Shown here: piece by piece, positions 46,201-54,924 of the stretch
How the letters are laid out: each line of letters opens with the position of its first letter
Numbering within the stretch: the first letter of the stretch is position 1
Source: Carboxylicivirga sp964602515
GTDB taxonomy: Bacteria; Bacteroidota; Bacteroidia; Bacteroidales; Marinilabiliaceae
Assembly: GCA_964602515.1 (NCBI GenBank)
Contig: CAZRRJ010000002.1
Span: forward strand, 682,001 to 746,000
Length of the DNA stretch: 64,000 nucleotides
Reading direction: 5' to 3'
The notes under the pieces: generated by a model
Databases searched by the model: none
The model's input: the letters and a program-made list of their open reading frames with translations, nothing else
What the model was told of the DNA's origin: nothing
Program-made: the position numbers and the translations under genes

Positions 46201-47520
46201 TTAAGGAATTAGTTCTCCTGTCATGTTGAATGTATCAAGTGACAAGTGTTTAAGTTTCACCTTGGCAATTGTATTACTTAGTTTAGCATCAAAAGGCACC
46301 TCTACTTTAATGTAGTTTGATGTATAGCCATGTGCCATACCATTAATTTCTGCACTTTCAAACAATACGTTTGCACTTTGGCCAATGTATTGTTTATAAA
46401 ATGCCCTGGTTTTTTTATCTGAGAGGGCATGAAGAATCTTACTTCTTTCTTTACGAACCGGTATTGGAACAATATCATCTATTTTTAAAGCTTGGGTATT
46501 AGGTCGTTCGGAATAGGTAAATACATGTAGTTGCGAAATGTCTAAATCAGCTAAAAACTGATGAGTTATTGCAAAATCCTCATTTGATTCACCACGTACA
46601 CCAACGATAACATCAACACCAATAAAGGCATCAGGTATCAATTCTTTTATGACTTTTATTTTTGAAGCAAAAAGTTGAGTGTCGTATTTACGTTTCATCA
46701 GTTGCAATACTTTATCAGATCCTGATTGAAGTGGGATATGAAAGTGAGGCATAAATTTATCTGAAGAAGCAACAAAGTGGATAATTTCATTGGTTAATAA
46801 GTTCGGTTCAATAGAAGAAATGCGAAAGCGAATAATATTATCTATTTTTTCAAGTTCTTTAATTAACTCAAAAAAGCTCTCATTATATTCTTTTCCAAAG
46901 TCACCAATATTAACACCGGTAAGTATTATCTCCTTTACTCCTGAGTCAGCTGCTTTTTTAGCCTGAGTTAGCGTATTCGCTATGGTGTCACTTCTGCTTC
47001 TGCCCCTGGCAAAGGGAATGGTACAATAACTGCAGAAATAATCACAGCCATCTTGAACTTTCAGAAAACAACGTGTTCTATCCCCAAAAGAGTAAGAAGG
47101 TTTAAATACTTTGTTTTTACCAATCAGACCAGTATGAACTTTTGCTTTATCAACCTTTTTAAAGTCATCCATATATTGCAGAATATCAAATTTTTCATTT
47201 GACCCAAGTATCAAGTCAACGCCTTCAATATCTGATACTGTTTCTGGTTTTAATTGAGCAAAGCAACCTGTAACAACAATAAAGGCATTAGGATTTTGTC
47301 GTATTGCTTTCTTTATAACCTGTTTACATTTTTTGTCCGCAAGCTCAGTTACTGAGCAGGTATTAAAAATATATACATCTGCAGGTTCAGAGAAGTCAAC
47401 TTTAGCAAAGCCGGCTTCAATCATTGAACGTGCAACGGTAGAAGTTTCGCTAAAATTTAGTTTGCAACCGAAGGTGTGAAAAGCGACCTTCTTGTTTTCA
47501 AAAACCGAATTGTCAATCAT
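46201..47520 (-). CDS. mtaB: tRNA t6A37 methylthiotransferase MtaB
   Basis: A radical-SAM enzyme that adds a methylthio group to t6A37 of tRNAs. The 439-residue protein has the N-terminal UPF0004 domain (HTFGCKLNFSETSTVA, with later cluster cysteines in FNTCSVTELADKKC and TGCFAQ). A radical-SAM core follows with C-x3-C-x2-C (DGCDYFCSYCTIPFARGR), and a C-terminal TRAM-like region ends the protein. MtaB differs from MiaB by its shorter ends and by this pattern; RimO is excluded by the tRNA-type arrangement. It is the first gene of the minus operon with suhB, the acyltransferase and the glycosyltransferase. Confidence 0.93.
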   Translation of the reverse strand: MIDNSVFENKKVAFHTFGCKLNFSETSTVARSMIEAGFAKVDFSEPADVYIFNTCSVTELADKKCKQVIKKAIRQNPNAFIVVTGCFAQLKPETVSDIEGVDLILGSNEKFDILQYMDDFKKVDKAKVHTGLIGKNKVFKPSYSFGDRTRCFLKVQDGCDYFCSYCTIPFARGRSRSDTIANTLTQAKKAADSGVKEIILTGVNIGDFGKEYNESFFELIKELEKIDNIIRFRISSIEPNLLTNEIIHFVASSDKFMPHFHIPLQSGSDKVLQLMKRKYDTQLFASKIKVIKELIPDAFIGVDVIVGVRGESNEDFAITHQFLADLDISQLHVFTYSERPNTQALKIDDIVPIPVRKERSKILHALSDKKTRAFYKQYIGQSANVLFESAEINGMAHGYTSNYIKVEVPFDAKLSNTIAKVKLKHLSLDTFNMTGELIP

Positions 47521-47542
47521 TGTTATCTGTAAATGGAATGTG

Positions 47543-47550
47543 CAAAGTTA
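47543..47550 (-). promoter_or_regulatory. Candidate -7 box for the mtaB operon
   Basis: The minus strand reads TAACTTTG, an exact TAnnTTTG match about 23 bp before the mtaB start. The upstream TTG element is not clear. Confidence 0.38.
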
Positions 47551-47749
47551 GAAAAAACGTTGATTCTTCGGGTAAAATGATGAAAAACGAGGCTATTTAA
47601 AAAGCAAAGTTACTGGCTCTTTTTTTTAATCAGTATTATCTTGCTTTTGGAAGCTTACTAAAATTTCAACGACTGCCTTTTGGAGAATTAAAAGGAAGAG
47701 GTTGTTGCAGCCAATCGGATCTGCTTTTTAAACAGCCTTGATTGTATTG

Positions 47750-49069
47750 TTACAACAAATCGGATGCCAGTTCAGCTAAATAACTTCTTTCGCCTTTTAT
47801 AAGATTAACATGTGCAAAAATTTCTTGTCCTTTCATTTTGTCTGTTAAATATGCTAGTCCATTCGATTGCATATCCAGATATGGTGAATCAATTTGCTGA
47901 ACATCACCTGTGAAGATCATTTTTGTGCCTTCACCAGCTCTTGTTATTATTGTTTTAATTTCATGTGGTGTTAAATTTTGTGCTTCATCAACAATAAAAA
48001 AAGCATCTGATAAACTACGTCCTCTGATGTACGCCAGAGGAGTAATTATGAGTTGTTCATTTTTAAGCATCTCATCCAAGTTGTTCACTTCTCTGCTGGT
48101 TTGTTTAAATCGGCTTTTAATAACGCCCAGGTTATCAAATAAAGGTTGCATATAAGGGCCAATTTTTTCGTTTACGTCACCGGGTAAAAAGCCTAAATCG
48201 CGATTGGCAAGTGCTACAATTGGGCGAGCTAATAATATTTGATTGTATTGTTTGTGTTGTTGAAGAGCAGCCGCCAGTGCAAGTAAGGTTTTTCCGGTAC
48301 CTGCTTTTCCTGAGAGAGCTACCAGTTTTATATCAGGATTAAGCAATGCATTTAATGAAAAGGTTTGTTCTGCATTGCGGGGTTCTATTCCATAAGCGCT
48401 ATGTTTTTCTACACGCTTAATTAATCCAGATGCAGAATCATTATGGGCAAGTACAGATTGATTCCCATTTCTTAATACAAAATATTGGTTAGCAGGCATT
48501 TTATCTTTTAAGGGAAATTCACTAATGGGGACTCCCTGATGCTGGTAGAGTGCTTCAATTAACCCTTTATCAAAATCATCATGTATCTCAACGCCTTTAT
48601 CTAAAATATCAATATTTTTTACCTTATCATTTTGATAGTCTTCTGATATTAACCCAAGAGATTTAGCTTTTAATCTGAGATTAATATCTTTCGTAATTAG
48701 TACGGATTGCCTGTTGGAGAATTGATTTTTAATATGAAGAGAAATCGCCAGAATACGGTGATCTGCGGTATTTTCACTGAAAGATTCTTTCATTACCTCA
48801 GGAATAGGCTTTCCGGTAGCAACAAACAGACGGCCTTTTTTGCAACCTAAAGAAATACCCTCTTTAAATGCTTTTTCACCAGCCATTTTATCCATTTCTC
48901 TTGTAAATTCGCGAGCCTGAAAATTGATAAGGTCATTACCTTTTTTGAATTTATCCAGTTCTTCTAATACAACAATTGGAATAATAACATCATTTTCCTC
49001 AAAGTTGTATATACATTTGTGATCGTGAAGAAGAACATTAGTATCTAAAATAAATATTTTTTTAGCCAT
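47750..49069 (-). CDS. PIN domain-PhoH ATPase fusion (PhoH2-like)
   Basis: 439 residues. The first ~140 form a PIN RNase domain (FILDTNVLLHD with D9, and TADHRILAIS and LITKDINLRLKA supplying further acidic residues). Residues ~245-439 form a PhoH helicase-type ATPase with Walker A GKAGTGKTLLAL, Walker B FFIVDEAQNLTP and TGDVQQIDSPY. Family members unwind and cleave RNA in an ATP-dependent way and often sit with a toxin-antitoxin-like upstream gene; no such gene is present here. It is a single minus-strand gene, divergent from folC. A role in RNA turnover is inferred from the family. Confidence 0.92.
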   Translation of the reverse strand: MAKKIFILDTNVLLHDHKCIYNFEENDVIIPIVVLEELDKFKKGNDLINFQAREFTREMDKMAGEKAFKEGISLGCKKGRLFVATGKPIPEVMKESFSENTADHRILAISLHIKNQFSNRQSVLITKDINLRLKAKSLGLISEDYQNDKVKNIDILDKGVEIHDDFDKGLIEALYQHQGVPISEFPLKDKMPANQYFVLRNGNQSVLAHNDSASGLIKRVEKHSAYGIEPRNAEQTFSLNALLNPDIKLVALSGKAGTGKTLLALAAALQQHKQYNQILLARPIVALANRDLGFLPGDVNEKIGPYMQPLFDNLGVIKSRFKQTSREVNNLDEMLKNEQLIITPLAYIRGRSLSDAFFIVDEAQNLTPHEIKTIITRAGEGTKMIFTGDVQQIDSPYLDMQSNGLAYLTDKMKGQEIFAHVNLIKGERSYLAELASDLL

Positions 49070-49275
49070 ATAGCGTAGTTTTGTTTCTTATTAAAGATAA
49101 AGAAAAAATAGCATTTGCTTGAAATAATCGCATAATTTTGTAGTGGTATAGAAACTGTTTTTTGTATAGTGTGTATACCAATTGTTTTTTGAAAGGATGT
49201 ATTTTATTATAAACCCGATCGCTATTGGGTTTGATGAGTAATCGTATAACAATTGATAAAGTAATAGTATAATAA

Positions 49276-50574
49276 ATGAATTATAAAGAAACTTTAGACT
49301 TTTTGTTTAAGCAGTTGCCAATGTATCAGCGAATTGGGAATGCTGCTTACAAGGCTGATTTACAAACAACACTAGAGCTGGATAAGTATTTTAAACATCC
49401 TCACAAGCATTATAAAACCATTCATGTAGCCGGCACTAATGGTAAAGGCTCTGTTTCTCATTGTATTGCATCGGTATTGCAGGCAGCGGGATATAAGGTA
49501 GGCCTGTATACATCACCACATTTAAAAGATTTCAGAGAGCGGATCAGGGTTAATGGAGAGATAATTTCCAAAAAAGATGTGACGGGTTTTGTAGCTAAGC
49601 ATCAAGAAATAATCAAGGAATTGGAACCATCATTTTTTGAGATGTCTGTTGCTATGGCATTTGATTATTTCAAGCAAAAGAATGTTGATGTGGCGGTTAT
49701 TGAGGTTGGTATGGGAGGTCGGCTTGATTCGACTAATATTATTCAGCCGGAACTTTCAGTGATCACCAATATTGGAAAGGATCATACCGCTTTTTTAGGA
49801 GATACTTTAGGTGCAATAGCAATTGAAAAAGGAGGTATAATAAAAAAGGATGTTTCTGTGGTAATTGGACAAACACAAACTGAAACGGAACCTGTTTTTA
49901 GAGCGATAGCACAAGAAAGAGGAACATCTATTCTGTTCGCAGATCAAAAGTATCATGCACCTTATTCAACACTTTCTTTAGATCAAAAGCAAGTTTTCCA
50001 GATTTATAAAAATGATACAATTGTTTATGCTGATTTAAAGTTAGATTTACTTGGACGTTATCAGCAAAAAAATGTTCTTACTGTTCTTACTGCTTTGGAT
50101 GCTTTGGACAGTACGGTATTTAATATATCAAATGATCAGTTGTATAATGGTCTGGCAAATGTGGTGAAAAATACCGGTTTAATAGGGCGTTGGCAATATC
50201 TTGGCTATAATCCTAGAATAATTTGTGATACCGGACACAATACAGATGGTATAAGGATGATTGTTGAACAATTGGAAAATACGCCCTATGATAAGTTGCA
50301 TTTTGTATTGGGTATGGTAAATGATAAAGACCATGCAGCAATTTTAGAATTATTGCCAGGTGATGCTCAATATTATTTTACCAAAGCGAGTATACCGAGA
50401 AGTTTAAAGGAAGATGATTTGTTAGAAATAGCCTGTAAAGCAGGATTAAAAGGAAAGGCATACGCTGATGTGAGCTTTGCGTTAAAAGAAGCGCAAAAAA
50501 ATGCTGGTGTCAATGATCTGATATTCATTGGTGGAAGTACCTTTATTGTAGCAGATGCATTAGAAAAATATTAA
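49276..50574 (+). CDS. folC: Folylpolyglutamate synthase / dihydrofolate synthase
   Basis: Attaches glutamate to dihydropteroate and to tetrahydrofolates. The 432-residue protein belongs to the Mur ligase superfamily: P-loop HVAGTNGKGSVSHC, TSPHLKDFRERIRVNGE with the folate-binding segment, EVGMGGRLDSTNII with the carbamylated-lysine neighbourhood, NIGKDHTAFLGDTLGAIAIE and DTGHNTDGIRM in the C-terminal domain. Length is normal. It is divergent from the PIN-PhoH gene and followed, on the same strand, by the tRNA-Val array after a promoter. Confidence 0.95.
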   Translation: MNYKETLDFLFKQLPMYQRIGNAAYKADLQTTLELDKYFKHPHKHYKTIHVAGTNGKGSVSHCIASVLQAAGYKVGLYTSPHLKDFRERIRVNGEIISKKDVTGFVAKHQEIIKELEPSFFEMSVAMAFDYFKQKNVDVAVIEVGMGGRLDSTNIIQPELSVITNIGKDHTAFLGDTLGAIAIEKGGIIKKDVSVVIGQTQTETEPVFRAIAQERGTSILFADQKYHAPYSTLSLDQKQVFQIYKNDTIVYADLKLDLLGRYQQKNVLTVLTALDALDSTVFNISNDQLYNGLANVVKNTGLIGRWQYLGYNPRIICDTGHNTDGIRMIVEQLENTPYDKLHFVLGMVNDKDHAAILELLPGDAQYYFTKASIPRSLKEDDLLEIACKAGLKGKAYADVSFALKEAQKNAGVNDLIFIGGSTFIVADALEKY

Positions 50575-50579
50575 TATAA

Positions 50580-50611
50580 TTTGGAAGAGATAAAAAAGAG
50601 ATATACATTTG
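50580..50611 (+). promoter_or_regulatory. Promoter of the tRNA-Val array
   Basis: TTTG at 50580-50583, a 20-bp spacer, then TACATTTG at 50604-50611. Both boxes are exact matches to the Bacteroidetes primary-sigma consensus (TTG, 17-23 bp, TAnnTTTG). The expected start of transcription is about 20 bp before the first tRNA. Confidence 0.65.
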
Positions 50612-50639
50612 CATCGCTTTTCTAAGGAGATAAGTTCAT

Positions 50640-50714
50640 GGGCGATTAGCTCAGTTGGTTTAGAGCACTTGGTTTACACCCAAGGGGTCGGGGGTTCGAC
50701 TCCCTCATCGCCCA
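50640..50714 (+). tRNA. tRNA-Val (UAC), copy 1
   Basis: Full cloverleaf: acceptor GGGCGAT / ATCGCCC, D stem GCTC / GAGC, anticodon stem CTTGG / CCAAG with loop TTTACAC (anticodon TAC), T stem GGGGG / CCCTC with loop TTCGACT, discriminator A. CCA is encoded directly after (50715-50717). Confidence 0.97.
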
Positions 50715-50779
50715 CCAACTAATGATTAAACGAAATCATTGCAGGCATTTTTTATTGGTATACACCTGGAAATAATTCA

Positions 50780-50830
50780 GGGCGATTAGCTCAGTTGGTT
50801 TAGAGCACTTGGTTTACACCCAAGGGGTCG
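50780..50830 (+). tRNA. tRNA-Val (UAC), copy 2, cut by an assembly gap
   Basis: The first 51 bases are identical to copy 1 through the anticodon arm and the variable region, then the sequence becomes N at 50831. It should be a complete gene in the real chromosome. Confidence 0.93.
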
Positions 50831-50930
50831 NNNNNNNNNNNNNNNNNNNNNNNNNNNNNNNNNNNNNNNNNNNNNNNNNNNNNNNNNNNNNNNNNNNNNN
50901 NNNNNNNNNNNNNNNNNNNNNNNNNNNNNN
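50831..50930. other. Assembly gap of 100 N
   Basis: Exactly 100 N within the tRNA-Val array. If the array simply continued with the copy-1 spacer, 85 bases would be missing between the two flanks. The gap length is probably a placeholder, and further copies could be hidden. Confidence 0.97.
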
Positions 50931-50934
50931 TTCA

Positions 50935-51009
50935 GGGCGATTAGCTCAGTTGGTTTAGAGCACTTGGTTTACACCCAAGGGGTCGGGGGTTCGACTCCCT
51001 CATCGCCCA
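50935..51009 (+). tRNA. tRNA-Val (UAC), last copy
   Basis: Identical in sequence to copy 1 across all 75 bases, anticodon TAC. The following bases are CACATTC, so CCA is not encoded here, unlike copy 1; it must be added after transcription. Confidence 0.97.
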
Positions 51010-51128
51010 CATTCAATGGAAGTTTATTGCTTCCATTTGTTGTTTCTACAAAGTACATTTTCTACATGAGTTGTTGCAAAACGTATCAATTCTGCAAGTC
51101 GAAATAGATTATCATTCAAAAACTTAGT

Positions 51129-51136
51129 TACATTTG
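51129..51136 (+). promoter_or_regulatory. Candidate -7 box for rex
   Basis: TACATTTG, an exact TAnnTTTG match, 29 bp before the preferred rex start at 51166. No TTG was found at the standard -33 spacing. Confidence 0.35.
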
Positions 51137-51165
51137 TAGCATTGTTAAATTATGAAGAGATCATC

Positions 51166-51807
51166 ATGACGTTAATAAATCGTAAAAAAAATAATTTGGT
51201 ACCTGAGCCAGCACTTAGACGGATGCCTTGTTATTTGGCTTATCTAAAATTAGCTCAAAGAGATGGGTTGAAACACATTTCATCAACTTTAATAGCTCGT
51301 GATATGGGAGTTGATCCTACTCAGGTGACTAAGGACTTATCATACACAAGTATTGTTGGAAAAACAAGGGTAGGATATGAAGTAGAGCCTCTTATTGAAG
51401 TGTTGGAAGATTTCTTAGGCTTTACGGTTGTTGATGAGGCCTATCTTTTTGGAGTGGGTAGTTTGGGTAAAGCTTTGCTGCATGATCATGGCTTGAAGCA
51501 ATTTGGTCTTAAGGTTGTTGCTGCTTTTGATGTAGATCCTGAGGTTGTTGGTAAAACGATTGAAGGTGTACCTATTTATCATTTTGAAGAATTGGCTAAA
51601 ATGTATGAAGAAACAGCTAAAATTGGTATTTTAACTGTTCCGGTTGATAAGGCGCAGGATGTAGCAAATAAGTTAGCTGAAGTTGGTATTAAGGCTATTT
51701 GGAATTTTACCCCGGTTCGCATTAAAATAGAAGAAGATGTAGTGGTTCAGAATACATCTTTGTATGCCCATCTGGCAGTTATGTTTAACCGTATGAAGTC
51801 AGTATAG
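51166..51807 (+). CDS. rex: Redox-sensing transcriptional repressor Rex
   Basis: Rex binds DNA when NAD+ is high and releases when NADH rises, controlling fermentation and respiration genes. From ATG 51166 the product has 213 residues (a start at 51142 adds eight). Residues ~10-80 form the winged helix (PALRRMPCYLAYLKLA, STLIARDMGVDPTQVTKDLS). Residues ~85-213 form the Rossmann domain with nucleotide loop FGVGSLGKALLHDHG, FDVDPEVVGKTIEGVPI, TVPVDKAQDVANKL and IWNFTPVRI. Length is typical. It lies after the tRNA array and converges on the kinase gene. Confidence 0.94.
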   Translation: MTLINRKKNNLVPEPALRRMPCYLAYLKLAQRDGLKHISSTLIARDMGVDPTQVTKDLSYTSIVGKTRVGYEVEPLIEVLEDFLGFTVVDEAYLFGVGSLGKALLHDHGLKQFGLKVVAAFDVDPEVVGKTIEGVPIYHFEELAKMYEETAKIGILTVPVDKAQDVANKLAEVGIKAIWNFTPVRIKIEEDVVVQNTSLYAHLAVMFNRMKSV

Positions 51808-51817
51808 TTGCTTAAGT

Positions 51818-53188
51818 TTAAAAGGTTAAAGTAAACTTTGTTTCTTTTTCTGGCTCCGAATAAGCTGTTATATTACCGCCGTGCAGGCGTAATATCTGTT
51901 TTGACAGACTTAAGCCTATACCAGATCCCTGTGGTTTGGTTGTAAAGAATGGAATGAATATTTTATCTAGCACATTTGGTAGAATACCCTGTCCATTATC
52001 TATAACCTGTATTGTTATTCGTCCACGTTTATTTAAGAAAGCTTTAAGTGTAATTTCCGGATTATCTCTGGAATTAAGAGCCTGAATAGCATTTTTAACC
52101 AGGTTAATCAATACTTGCTCAATTAGTTTTTCATCAGCAGAAAGTTCCAGGGAGCTGGGTTCTATATTAATGGTACATTTAACACTTTTACTTTTTAGTT
52201 CTTCTGTTAGTAAACCCTTGATATTAAGTAATAGTTTGCTGATCGGGAAAATTGAGAATGTGGGTGTTGGAATGCGTGTAAGGTCTCTGTAGGTATTAAC
52301 GAAGTGAAGTAAGCCATCTGTTCTTTTATGGATAGTTTCAAGTGCACTCTCAACTTCGTTTATTGTTTCAATATCTTCCATGTCAATGTTCTTTTTGCTT
52401 AGGCTTTGTGATAAGTCTTTAAGAATCATGGTTATTGTTGATGAGAGTGAAGATATTGGTGTGATAGAGTTCATAATTTCGTGCGTTAGTACACGTATTA
52501 ACTTTTGCCAGGATTCCATCTCCTTTTCTTCTAGTTCATCCTGAATATTCTTTATTGATGTAAGAAGAATTGTTCGATTATGAATTTTAAATTCAGTGGC
52601 ATATATAGCCAGTTGCAAAAGTTCATCTTTTTCCTGAACTCTTATTAAAGTATTTTCACCATGGTGGATCGTCAATAATTTTTGAACCAGTTCGGGGCTA
52701 AACTCTTTAAGTGACTGGATATTATTTAATGATCGTATCTGAAAAAGTTTTTTAGTTGCATTGTTGATTAATTCTACCTTTCCGTCTTTACTGTATGCAA
52801 TTAGCGCAATGCCAATGTGTTGTATTACAGTTTGTAGATAATAGTAATTTTCTTCTTTTTCAGCTCTGACTTCCTGAAAATCTTTTATCACTTCATTAAA
52901 GGATTTTTTGAGTTTATCAAATGAAGAATCTAAGTTCTCTACTTGAAAGGTTCGTGTAAAGTCAGAATAACGTATTGATTCAAGAAAGTTGTTTAATACA
53001 CGATTAGTACGATCTACATAATGAATCATTGCAAAGATCTGGAAAGCAATTAATAGGCTAACCAAAACCAGTGTCATCGTAAGTTCAGTATTAAATAACA
53101 GATAGAAAAACACACCAATAGACCCTGCTAGCAGCAAGGTTCTGACAATAAAGTTTACTCTAAAATTATTATAAACCATGCTTTTCAA
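51818..53188 (-). CDS. Sensor histidine kinase with two membrane helices and PAS domain
   Basis: 456 residues from ATG 53188 (the fourth residue is another Met). Two membrane helices (~14-32 and ~37-54) are followed by a HAMP-like helix, a PAS domain (~115-220, containing ALIAYSKDGKVELINN) and HisKA with the H box VLTHEIMNSITPISSL. A complete HATPase follows: N box NLVKNAIQAL, G1 DNGQGI, G2 GSGIGLSLSKQI. All catalytic boxes are intact, in contrast to the hybrid kinase at 23077. Its start overlaps the end of the response-regulator gene by 20 bp, so the two are translationally coupled. The periplasmic part is too short for a ligand-binding domain. Confidence 0.92.
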   Translation of the reverse strand: MKSMVYNNFRVNFIVRTLLLAGSIGVFFYLLFNTELTMTLVLVSLLIAFQIFAMIHYVDRTNRVLNNFLESIRYSDFTRTFQVENLDSSFDKLKKSFNEVIKDFQEVRAEKEENYYYLQTVIQHIGIALIAYSKDGKVELINNATKKLFQIRSLNNIQSLKEFSPELVQKLLTIHHGENTLIRVQEKDELLQLAIYATEFKIHNRTILLTSIKNIQDELEEKEMESWQKLIRVLTHEIMNSITPISSLSSTITMILKDLSQSLSKKNIDMEDIETINEVESALETIHKRTDGLLHFVNTYRDLTRIPTPTFSIFPISKLLLNIKGLLTEELKSKSVKCTINIEPSSLELSADEKLIEQVLINLVKNAIQALNSRDNPEITLKAFLNKRGRITIQVIDNGQGILPNVLDKIFIPFFTTKPQGSGIGLSLSKQILRLHGGNITAYSEPEKETKFTLTF

Positions 53189-54545
53189 GTCTTCTGTATA
53201 ACGATGTTCTCGTAAGTCCTAAATCGGCTGCAGCCTTGGAAACATTGCCACGATTCATGCGTAATACTTTTTCGATGATCTGTTTTTCAATATCCTCCAG
53301 GTTGTATGTATCAAATTCAAAACCTTCAGAGGAGGTTGGTAGTGACGAGAGTTGAAAATCTTCTTCTTCAAGGTTGGGAGAATCACTCATAATAACAGTT
53401 CGTTCTAATATATGCTGAAATTCCCGGACATTACCCGGCCATGGGTAGTTAGTCAGTTTTTTAATAATTTTTGATGATAGTTTATTGACTTTCTTTTTGT
53501 ATTTTTTACTAAATATTTTCAAAAAATGATCGCCTAAAACAGGAATATCTTCAGGGCGTTCTCGTAATGGTGGTAGTTCGATTTCAACTGTGTTGATTCT
53601 GTATATTAAATCCTGACGATAACTGTCTTCCATCGCCATTTGTTTTAGATTCATATTTGTCGCACAAATCAAACGTATGTCTATTGGCTTTGGTTTATTG
53701 GCTCCTACTCTTGTTACTTCACGTCTTTCTAGTACAGTAAGCAGTTTGGCTTGCAGTGGTAGTGAAAGGTTGCCTATCTCATCTAGAAAGATTGTTCCAC
53801 CGGAAGCCAATTCAAATCGGCCCGGCCGGTCTGTTTTAGCATCGGTAAAAGCGCCTTTTACATGACCAAACAGCTCGCTTTCAAAAAGTGACTCGCTCAA
53901 AGCTCCTAGATCTACACTTATAAAGCTCTCATTTTTACGAAGTGAATTTCGGTGAAGAGCGCGGGCAACAAGCTCTTTGCCGGTCCCATTCTCTCCAAGA
54001 ATTAACACATTAGCATCTGTTTGTGCTACTTTTTTAATGGTATTAAAAACATTTTGCATGCCCGGAGAAACTCCTATAAAATTGGCAAAAGGCTGATCTA
54101 AAATGGTATTCATCGCTTTTTGCTTATTCTTTAAGTCGTTTACTTCGTTGCGCGATTGACGGAGCTTAATTGCTGAATTAACTGTGGCCAGTAACTTCTC
54201 ATTTTGCCAAGGCTTAAGAATAAAGTCAGTAGCACCGGCTCTAATGGCTTTAACTGATTTCTCAACATCGCCATACGCTGTTATAAACAGAACTACAGAA
54301 GATGGTTCAATTTGTAAAATCTTATCAAGCCATTGAAATCCTTCTTGTCCACTTATGGCATCTTTCGTAAAGTTCATATCCAACAGAATAACATCAAATG
54401 TGTCATCGGCCATTAAAGCTGGTATTTTAGTCGGATCGGTTGATGTTACAATATGTTCAACATGTGGTTTTAATAAAAGCTTTAATGCAAATAAAATATC
54501 TGCATTGTCATCTATTGCAAGTATTCTTCCTGATTTCTGCGCCAT
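53169..54545 (-). CDS. Sigma-54-dependent response regulator (NtrC family)
   Basis: From ATG 54545 the product is 458 residues (an upstream start at 54578 adds eleven). The receiver domain (~1-120) has the acidic pair D12/D13 and phospho-acceptor D56 (VILLDMNF). The AAA+ domain (~145-370) has Walker A GENGTGKELVARAL and the sigma-54-contact loop GAFTDA in place of GAFTGA, a variant I recall as common in Bacteroidetes. Walker B follows (GGTIFLDEIGNLSL), and a Fis-type helix-turn-helix ends the protein (GNVSKAAADLGLTRTSLYRR). The kinase gene overlaps its 3' end. It is divergent from an ABC operon, its likely target. Confidence 0.94.
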   Translation of the reverse strand: MAQKSGRILAIDDNADILFALKLLLKPHVEHIVTSTDPTKIPALMADDTFDVILLDMNFTKDAISGQEGFQWLDKILQIEPSSVVLFITAYGDVEKSVKAIRAGATDFILKPWQNEKLLATVNSAIKLRQSRNEVNDLKNKQKAMNTILDQPFANFIGVSPGMQNVFNTIKKVAQTDANVLILGENGTGKELVARALHRNSLRKNESFISVDLGALSESLFESELFGHVKGAFTDAKTDRPGRFELASGGTIFLDEIGNLSLPLQAKLLTVLERREVTRVGANKPKPIDIRLICATNMNLKQMAMEDSYRQDLIYRINTVEIELPPLRERPEDIPVLGDHFLKIFSKKYKKKVNKLSSKIIKKLTNYPWPGNVREFQHILERTVIMSDSPNLEEEDFQLSSLPTSSEGFEFDTYNLEDIEKQIIEKVLRMNRGNVSKAAADLGLTRTSLYRRLEKHGL

Positions 54546-54924
54546 ATTTCTTAGATTTTTCGAAACTAAATATACCACATTAATATTTTTTTTAATAGTA
54601 TGTATTGTTCGAATGCGTACGGTTTGTATTTTTGCAAGTTGATTCCAAAAAGAATGCCGTTTTTGTAATAGTTTTGATTATAAGGCATTAAGCCTTGTGG
54701 CATAGAAAGTGATGATTATATTTTAACCAGAGCGCTTATTTTTGTTGCTTTGTTCTAATCTTAGTGATGTTAAAGTGCTTATAGTTAGGTTAATGTAATG
54801 TGTTTAAGCTTATCTTATAATAGTGGTTATTATTGAAAAGGGGAGTAGTTTACTAAGAATTATATATATAACACTGTGCGATTTCGTACATGTATGTTGC
54901 AATATCGTACATGATTTTTGAATT
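54546..54924. promoter_or_regulatory. Divergent control region with tandem direct repeats
   Basis: A 379-bp gap between the regulator and the ABC operon. Just before the ABC start, TGCGATTTCGTACATG (54877-54892) and TGCAATATCGTACATG (54898-54913) repeat with a 21-bp period, two helical turns. I searched for sigma-54 -24/-12 boxes (GG-N10-GC) on the plus strand and found only a one-base-off candidate at 54621-54635. A short AAGGC/GCCTT hairpin lies at ~54682-54695. Confidence 0.5.

Noticed and set aside
50831..50930. Possible mobile-element insertion in the tRNA array
   Set aside because: The bases are N; flanks continue the tRNA repeat, so an assembly collapse is the simpler reading.
54601..54640. 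Sigma-54 promoter (GG...TTGC) upstream of the ABC operon
   Set aside because: GG and GC are 11 bases apart instead of 10, and it is almost 300 bp from the start codon.
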